Of a stretch of DNA of 64,000 bases, positions 57,664 through 64,000 are shown one piece after another. The notes below the pieces were generated by a model. It made no database searches. It was given only the letters and a program-made list of their open reading frames with translations, and was not told the DNA's origin. A program made the translations under genes and the position numbers. The stretch's first letter is position 1, and the number at the start of each line of letters is the position of its first letter. The stretch covers positions 124,001 to 188,000 of the forward strand of contig JANVFP010000016.1 in NCBI GenBank assembly GCA_027919835.1. The letters are read 5' to 3'. The stretch is from Lentinula raphanica. Lineage: Eukaryota > Basidiomycota > Agaricomycetes > Agaricales > Omphalotaceae.

Positions 57664-57962
57664 ATGTCGCCGTTCAAATCCAGCGATAGCGAGGGCCATA
57701 ACGCGTGGCATTCGAGTCAATCGCCGCACGATCTAGATGCCCCCCTTCCCGAAACTCCTACTCCTAGAATGGTAGGGACGACGTATGTTCATAGAAATAC
57801 CAGTGATGGTGGCTACCAAATCTGGGTGTGGTGTAGTCGCGAGGGGGGGATTTTACATGGCATCCTGTTGATCTGAATAACGAGCAGTTCGCGCACCCGA
57901 AAATCAGCAACAGGTCACTGAAATTGACCTTGATGGGGAAACCCAGTTGGGTTTTGAATAGT
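57664..57962 (+). CDS. Possible small gene or 5' exons of the next gene
   Basis: An ATG at 57664 opens a Ser/Asp/Pro-rich frame (MSPFKSSDSEGHNAWHSS) with a donor at 57772 or, reading on, at 57826. A GT-AG intron at 57826-57914 would give the ending VTEIDLDGETQLGFE and stop at 57960-57962. Its Ser/Asp style and phase 0 donor resemble the next gene, so it might be a lost 5' part of it. Confidence 0.25.
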
Positions 57963-58271
57963 ACCTTGACGACCTATCATAAGCGCAACGCAAAAAGGTC
58001 CAGGTCACGTCCCGCTGACTCTGCTAGTACTAGTGCCAGTGCAGCGAACTGAGCTGAAGCGGCTCATCCATAGGCTTTGCGAAGTTGGAGACAGCCAATG
58101 TAGCTAGGAAAACCATGTACTAGTAAGTAGTTGGATCGAGAAATAGACATAAGTTACTTGCACATGATGACCGTGACTCCAGAAAGTTGTGACATCATGC
58201 CAGCCGTAGTGTGATCACGACATTACAAGTCATGGCATGTCCTACACGAGGTCGTCGATTCCTGTGACCAC

Positions 58272-59603
58272 ATGAACAACAGGGTTTCTCAGACTCTCAT
58301 CCGCGACAGCGAAGGTTGGTTCGTACTCATGGACGTAGAGGAAAGTCCGGCAGCTGTTTGGCATCATCAGGAAGTTGGTAATCGCAATCGTGTCGTATCA
58401 ACCACGAAAGACTAAACGGTAATCTATTTCAGTTGATGGGCTGGCGAGATAGTAAGAAACTCATCGAGAGTGAAGACGAAACAGCGGATCATGGGAGCAG
58501 AAGTGATTCTGACACGGAGAGTCATATATCCATGGTCCAAGTATGTTTCATAACGTCGACACAATCATTGATTACTGACTATACCTACATTTACAGAACC
58601 CGTCAACACACTCCCACATTCTAGATCCTGCGAAGCGGACTGAACCCGAGCGAGTAACAAAGGACATGGTGAGTGTGTTCATCGTACCGACCTTGAATTA
58701 TCATTCAACTCGTTGTATGTCATAGGCCGTAACCCATGATCGAACACCTATCATAGGCAATGGAACGATTCAGCTTCCTGAACAGAAATTGGATGAATCT
58801 ACCATTAAGAATGGTATTCAGGAGCCAGTGAGTATGAAGCCGTTGTTTGAAACCTACGTCATAATGGTCTGACTTGCAGAGCCCTTCAAATCCTTCAAGT
58901 GATTGCTCGTCGGAGAAAGGGACATACATGGGGGACAATCTCAATACGTTCAATGCGTTCACCGGTGTAACAGTAATGACAAACAATGGATCGGGCGCAG
59001 AGGCGGTTAGTGGGCACATCTTCCAGAGCCTCAGATTGTACAAGTTTCTTCATAGGTTCAATCACCCAAAGCTCCCATAGGCCATAGGCTCCTCAAGGCA
59101 ACAGTGAGCTTACGGATTCCATAGAGCTTGGACCATACTCATCTCCACTCTAGGACTCGTCCAGTTTCCCACCGAACACAACCGATAGTTCGCATGATCA
59201 AGAACCTCAAAGCATGGTATGATTTTGTAATCAGACCGTCGTATGTGGAATACTCACCAGACTCAGCGCTCGTTCACGTTAGAGGAATTTCTCAACCGTT
59301 TCGGAGATTTCATTGTGAGTCTGACCAAATGTCAAGGTAGTGTTTTGCAAACATTTTGCTATGTTACAGATGGTCGAATCCCCTATTCCCCAAGTCCTGT
59401 TCAAGGTGGGCTCTTTGATGTACCTGCTCTTCCTGATCAGGGTACTTTGGAAGATCTGGGCTATGTTTCGAAGCCAACCACTTGCTGTTGGGTTTGGAAA
59501 CCTGGGCATCAGCGTCGCGTTGTTGTTTCTTCTCCGGCTTTGGGTTCCTGAGCACATCAAAGTGCAGGTGGACCAAGTAGGCACTATCGCCTACCGATTT
59601 TAA
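58272..59603 (+). CDS. Nine-exon gene for a C-terminally anchored membrane protein (302 aa)
   Basis: Exons 58272-58373, 58433-58540, 58597-58668, 58726-58827, 58880-59005, 59056-59103, 59154-59216, 59261-59314 and 59370-59603. All eight introns are 44-59 bp, begin GT, end AG and are phase 0; the joined frame has no stop until TAA at 59601. The product is polar and Ser/Asp/Asn-rich (SEDETADHGSRSDSDTES), then ends in a hydrophobic region with about two helices (VGSLMYLLFLIRVLWKIW, LGISVALLFLLRLW). I do not recognise the family. The true start may lie upstream. It sits inside the transposon island, which is unusual for a gene with such tidy introns. Confidence 0.6.
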
Positions 59604-59859
59604 TCTAGTACTAATGCTTATCTTCATCAGAGCCATAGGGTTCCAGAAATTGTTGTCGACTCTTGTGTTTTCGTGGGCGCTTACACCTGTGTTTCTATAA
59701 TCGCGCAGACAGCATCAATTATTGGGGACTTTGTATTTTACTAGTCAGCGTTAACGTACATGAATTGCCTCATTGATCAACCTTTGAAGATATAGGTTGT
59801 CTGGTGGTGTTCGCACCTCTCAATGGTTTATGGGGCAATAAGAGCTGGAAGAATGAATG
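59604..59859. other. Short spacer, nothing seen
   Basis: Between the nine-exon gene and the right tail repeat. Confidence 0.3.
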
Positions 59860-60490
59860 TGGTGGATGCAGGTGGATGCAGATCCACAGACCAAGTACCA
59901 TCAGGTTCCGACACCCATGTCACGCGTTTCGATGACATTGAGGTCACGCGTTTCCACGTCATTGATGTTACCCATTCCGATATCCCGACGTTTTTAACCC
60001 GACATTCCGATATCAGGGATGGCGCGACATTCTGCTATCCCGAAGTCGGGGATATCTTGACGTCCTGATGTCCTGACATCGTGACACATAACCTCAGCGA
60101 GGTTATTTTGGAGGGCCTCACCGTTTCCATGAGGCAAATATGGGCTGAAAATTGTAAGTATTTTCAGTGAGAAAATCAGGCAGTTATTTAGAAAAACAAT
60201 CAAGTTTGGCAATCATATCCATTTTGAGAATATTTTGCAAATCATCCGACTAAAATCTCCTAGGACACTAGAAATGTCCTCGGCGAGCTTTATGAAAATT
60301 TCCTCATCAAGGTTAGGCGTCTAATATATTCAAATTTCGCCTAATTTTTGCTCTATAACCTACATCTGAAAACTGTGAGAATATGCAAAATTTTTGCTTC
60401 ATGAAAATTCTGAGGTTATTGTACGTTTTCTCCCTATAAACTCAACCTTTCCGCCTCAAACAAACGGTGCAATCCCCGCAGTGAGGGGGA
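59860..60490 (-). repeat. About 600-bp tail repeat, right inverted copy
   Basis: The reverse complement aligns with 52430-53030: it begins CGGGGATTGCACCG, shares GACGCCTAACCTTGA, CTCATGGAAACGGTGAGG and AATAACCTCG, and ends in ACGCGTGAC/GATGTC-type subterminal units and GTCGGAACCTGATGG. Only the last few codons of the Zn-cluster frame are kept, so this copy is truncated at its 5' side. Confidence 0.78.
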
Positions 60491-60829
60491 AGAAGAGTAG
60501 GACTTTGATAAATAACTTGTTGTATATAAATTTCTTGGTTTTCTTGAAAGTCCAAAGTATGTATATACTAAAAATTGTTAATTGTGAAGTCCAATAAGAC
60601 AATAATAGTAGTGTAACTATAGAAATGAAAACGACGATAAGTCCGACGGAAATCCGTCGGATTTGACTTAGAAAAATTTAAGAAAAAATATAAACGCTCA
60701 ATTTGCTATCATCGCGTTTATACTCAATCAGTATAAATACCGAGAGTGTTGAATAAAATACACCAAAGTGTAGTGTTAGTACAACAATGAAAACAGAAGT
60801 AAAATCAATGATATAAAATGAACACATAG
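60491..60829. other. AT-rich sequence 3' of the Gypsy pol
   Basis: Contains an inverted pair TCCGACGG..CCGTCGGA at about 60640-60660. Probably the start of the Gypsy 3' untranslated region, cut off by the tail repeat. Confidence 0.45.
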
Positions 60830-63800
60830 CTAAGTCAAAGGTCCGGGTTTGTCTGGATATTGGAGGTGAAAAGCCGGAATGAGTTCGTCGGCATGAATGT
60901 CGTCTGCAGCAACCCAAGAGAACTCTTCATCGGTACCTTCATAACCAGACCATCTAACGAAGTACCGGAGGGGACAACGTTTAAACCGACGGTCCAGCTT
61001 TGAATCAAGTACTTCAGCAACGAGATACTCAACTTCACCTTCAACCTCGATCGGAGGTGGAGGTGTTTGGGTCCGATTTGGAATCGGATTCGGATAGGAG
61101 GGTTCGAGTTGTGAGACGTGGAAGACAGGATGAATGCGACGAAGATAATCGGGGAGTTGTATTTTGTATGAGAGAGAGCCGATCTTCTCAAGAACCGTGA
61201 AAGGTCCAAGATACTTCTCTGCAAACTTCGCTGTAGGTCGAGTGGATCTGATGTATTTTGCTAAAACGAAGACTTCCGATCCGACGGAGAACACCGGCGG
61301 AGGAATTCGTTTTCGATCAGCCTGTTCCTTGTATTTCTTTTGAGCATTAGTGATTTCATCACGTAGAAAAGTATGAAGCTCATCAAGATTAACAACGAAA
61401 TCCTTGGCTAAGTCGGAACGAATATCAATCTCCGGTCGGACTGTGATGTTCGGATGGTAGCCTTTGTTAGCAAAGAACGGAGTAAGACCAGTGGAAGCGT
61501 TAGGAGCGTTGTTATAAGCAAATTCCGCAATCGGAAGAAGTGATGACCAGTCGTCCTGTTGATAAGAACAATAGATCTGGATGTACTGCTCCAGAGTTTG
61601 GTTTACTCGTTCGGTTTGACCATCAGCTTCCGGATGATAACCAGACGTATAGTGTAATTCCATCGACAAAGCTTGACCTAAAGCTCGGAAAAACGCCGAA
61701 ACGAATTCCGATCCTCGGTTGGAGGTAACATGATTCGGAACACCGTGTTTAGAGAAGACATGAATAACAAAAAGTTGCGCCAATTGTTCGGAGGTGATCT
61801 TGTCGTCACAGGCAATGAAGATAGCTTGTTTGGAAGCACGGTCGACTACGACCAAGATAGCGGTGTAGCCGTCGGAGTCAGGAAGTTGTTCGATGAAATC
61901 CATTGAGATTGAATCCCAAGGACGAGAAGGCACAGGGAGAGGTTTGAGAAGTCCGTAGGGACGATGCCGACGGGGTTTATTCCGACCGCAAATCGTACAA
62001 GACGAGACATAGTCCTTAACGAATTCTCGTACCTTTGGCCAAGTATATTGACGACGTACAGCTTCGAGAGTCCGATTCTGACCAAAGTGGCCAGAGAGAG
62101 GATGATCATGAAAGAATCGGAGGATCTGCAACCTGAGATCTCCGAAGTTTGGAACGTAGATTCGACCATCCAGATGCAAGAGACCATCTAAACCCATAGT
62201 CCATCGGAGGTTAGAAGGATCATCGACCAACTTCAATCCCGCCATCGCTTCGCCGTCGGAGGAATAATGTTCTCGGATCGATTGATGGACTGCTTCAAAG
62301 TCCATAACAACCGACGCTCGAAGAACAGGACCTTCAAGGAAGGTAGCACGAAGTGATGTAGTGAGTTGATCATTAGTGAATATGGGTCTCAAATTGTGAG
62401 GATTAACTTGCGCGTAGCCGATATCCCCCTCTTTGGGATAGACGTCCCATCGTCTAGTCATAGCGTCAGGTTTCGCACCGAGTTTTCCAGGACGGAAACG
62501 GATAACAAAGTTGAACTGGTGAAGGTATTCGGACCATCGGACCTGCCGTCGGGTAAGAATCTTCGTAGTGGAGAAATATTCCAGATTCTTGTGATCAGTA
62601 ACGACGTCGATCGGAGTGCCCAAACCTTCAAGGTAATGCCGCCAAGCTTTAAAAGCTTCGAAGATAGCTAGCAATTCCTTGTCATGAGTGTCATAGTTCA
62701 ATTCAGCAGAGTGGAAAGTGCGAGAAAGGAAGGCCACCGGATGAATTTCTCCATCGGCGCCGACGATGGATAGGATAGCTGCTAGAGCATAATCCGACGC
62801 ATCTGTTTCGACAATAAGAGGTTTATCAGGTTCCCAATGAGAAAGAATAGGGGCGTGAGTGAAAGCGTGCTTAAGTGTATCGAAGGAATCTTGACATTCC
62901 GAAGTCCAGACCCATGGAGTATCTTTCCGAGTGAGTCGGTTCATCGGAACGACGATATCACTGTAATTGTGAATAAAACGACGATAGAAATTCGCAAAAC
63001 CTAGGAAGGACTGGATGTCCTTAACCTTCCTCGGCGTCGGCCAATCGATAATAGCCTTGATTTGTCCTCGGCCATGGAAAGTCCGTCGGGGGAGAGAATA
63101 TACCCAAGATATTCAACCGTATCAATTCCGAATTCACATTTCGCCGGATTGCAGAAAAGTTTGTGTTTGCAAAGACGTCGAAGAACCTCTTTGACATGCT
63201 CCTCATGCGCCGTCGGATCGTCGGAGTAGATGAGGATATCGTCAAGATAGACTATAACACAGACATCGAGTAAGTCAGCAAAGATATCATTGACGAAACG
63301 TTGAAACGCAGCAGGAGCATTGGTAAGACCAAACGGCATGACCAGCCATTCAAAAGAACCATATCTGGTTCGGAACGTGGTCTTCCATTCGTCTCTGTCG
63401 GCGATCCGAACGAGATGATAAGCATGAGCGAGATCCAACTTCGTATAGATTTTCGCTTTCTTCGGGGCGTCAAGCAAATCGGAAATGAGTGGGAGAGGAT
63501 ACCGATCTTTTTTGGTGATGCGGTTTAGTCCTCGGAAGTCGACGCAAAGTCGGAGAGAGCCATCCTTCTTCGGAACGAAGAGAACAGGAGCTCCGTGAGG
63601 AGAAGTCGAAGGCCGAATAGCTCCGCTAACCAACTGTTTGTCGATGAATTCTCGTAGAGCTTCCAGCTCCCGAGGGGAGAGTGGGTAAATTCTTCCGATC
63701 GGAGGTTCCGCACCTTCCTCCAGATCAATCTTCAGGTCGTAGGACCTATGTTCTGGGAGCACTTCTGACTCGACTTCGTCGAAGACATCAGCGAAATCCC

Positions 63801-64000
63801 ATAAGCTTCAGGAATAGGAGGAGATTTAGAGTCCGACGTCGCCGTCGGCGGTGCTGGTTGAGAGGCTCTAGCCACCACTTCGGAGTGTACAGCGTAGAGT
63901 AGAAGGGGTTCCATACCAGACATCTTGCAGGCATGATGAAAAACCGTAGCACCGACCAAGGCTATATCGACTCCGGAGTATTCCAGTTTTGAAGCCATCT
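60830..64000 (-). mobile_element. Ty3/Gypsy chromovirus pol, inactivated, continues past window edge
   Basis: In minus order: end of a Gypsy linker (63803-64000), reverse transcriptase (about 63060-63800; [37 protein letters not shown]), RNase H (VETDASDYA, KELLAIFEAF, VTDHKNLEYF), integrase with HHCC zinc region (CTICGRNK) and DDE core (SMDFIEQLP, SNRGSEF, HPEADGQTERVN), and a C-terminal chromodomain (YLVAEVLDSKLDRR, YFVRWSGYEGTDEEFSW), with stop at 60830-60832. Two single-base frameshifts are visible, near 63800 (before RT) and near 63060 (between RT and RNase H). The second integrase catalytic Asp is replaced by Asn (61718-61720). The element cannot be autonomous as read. Confidence 0.95.

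Noticed and set aside
57135..57677. 180-codon minus-strand ORF
   Set aside because: Overlaps competing frames on both strands and no family is recognised.
1..64000. CRISPR arrays, riboswitches, rRNA genes, bacterial operons
   Set aside because: None seen; intron structure and gene families show this is fungal nuclear DNA.

Overview
This window is nuclear DNA of a filamentous basidiomycete, most likely an Agaricomycete. The evidence is dense genes cut by 45-65 bp GT-AG introns, a class V chitin synthase with an N-terminal myosin-like domain and C-terminal DEK_C domain, a DUF6535-ankyrin protein, Tnp2/Plavaka-type and chromodomain Ty3/Gypsy transposons, and short TATA-driven genes for small secreted proteins. 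No species can be named from the sequence alone. Almost every host gene had to be rebuilt from exons by hand; exon limits are given in each entry.

Housekeeping half (1-30 kb). In order: a partial 3' exon (+), an acidic protein (+), a tiny Cys-rich protein (-), HIS2 histidinol phosphatase (-), a 12-exon chitin synthase (-), a Cys-rich single-pass membrane protein (-), a zinc alcohol dehydrogenase (+), a 10-exon MFS transporter (+), a 15-exon class II DAHP synthase (-), a hotdog thioesterase (-), EMC6 (-), then a secreted protein with a broken tandem copy and a truncated EMC6 copy that mark a local segmental duplication. ADH, MFS and DAHP synthase lie side by side and could be a small metabolic neighbourhood.

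Secreted-protein array (33-41 kb). Four + strand genes encode short secreted proteins. They share a signal-peptide exon that ends in a GCxCCxxxCCG|GTGAGT junction, and their mature parts look almost unrelated. Three of them, plus one orphan copy, also share a TATA box, an initiator-like block, a 5'-leader stem-loop and (where visible) a leader intron. This conserved envelope with variable cargo is the most interesting system I see here. A fifth secreted-protein gene lies just beyond on the other strand, and a probably N-myristoylated NADAR-domain protein follows at 43.9-46.0 kb.

Transposon-rich half (46-64 kb). From 46.0 to 50.3 kb CpG is nearly absent; this stretch holds a frameshifted DUF6535-ankyrin gene, clusters of short inverted motifs, a tRNA-like (SINE-like) sequence and two hairpins. 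At 50.3-64 kb a minus-strand chromodomain Gypsy element (pol at 60.8-64 kb and beyond; 3' LTR at 50.3-50.9 kb) appears to have been split by about 10 kb of later insertions. These include a Zn-cluster gene with three in-frame TGA codons, two inverted about 600-bp tails, a frameshifted Tnp2-type transposase, and a nine-exon host-like gene for a membrane protein. Several inactivating changes fit CpG deamination, which suggests past cytosine methylation of this region.
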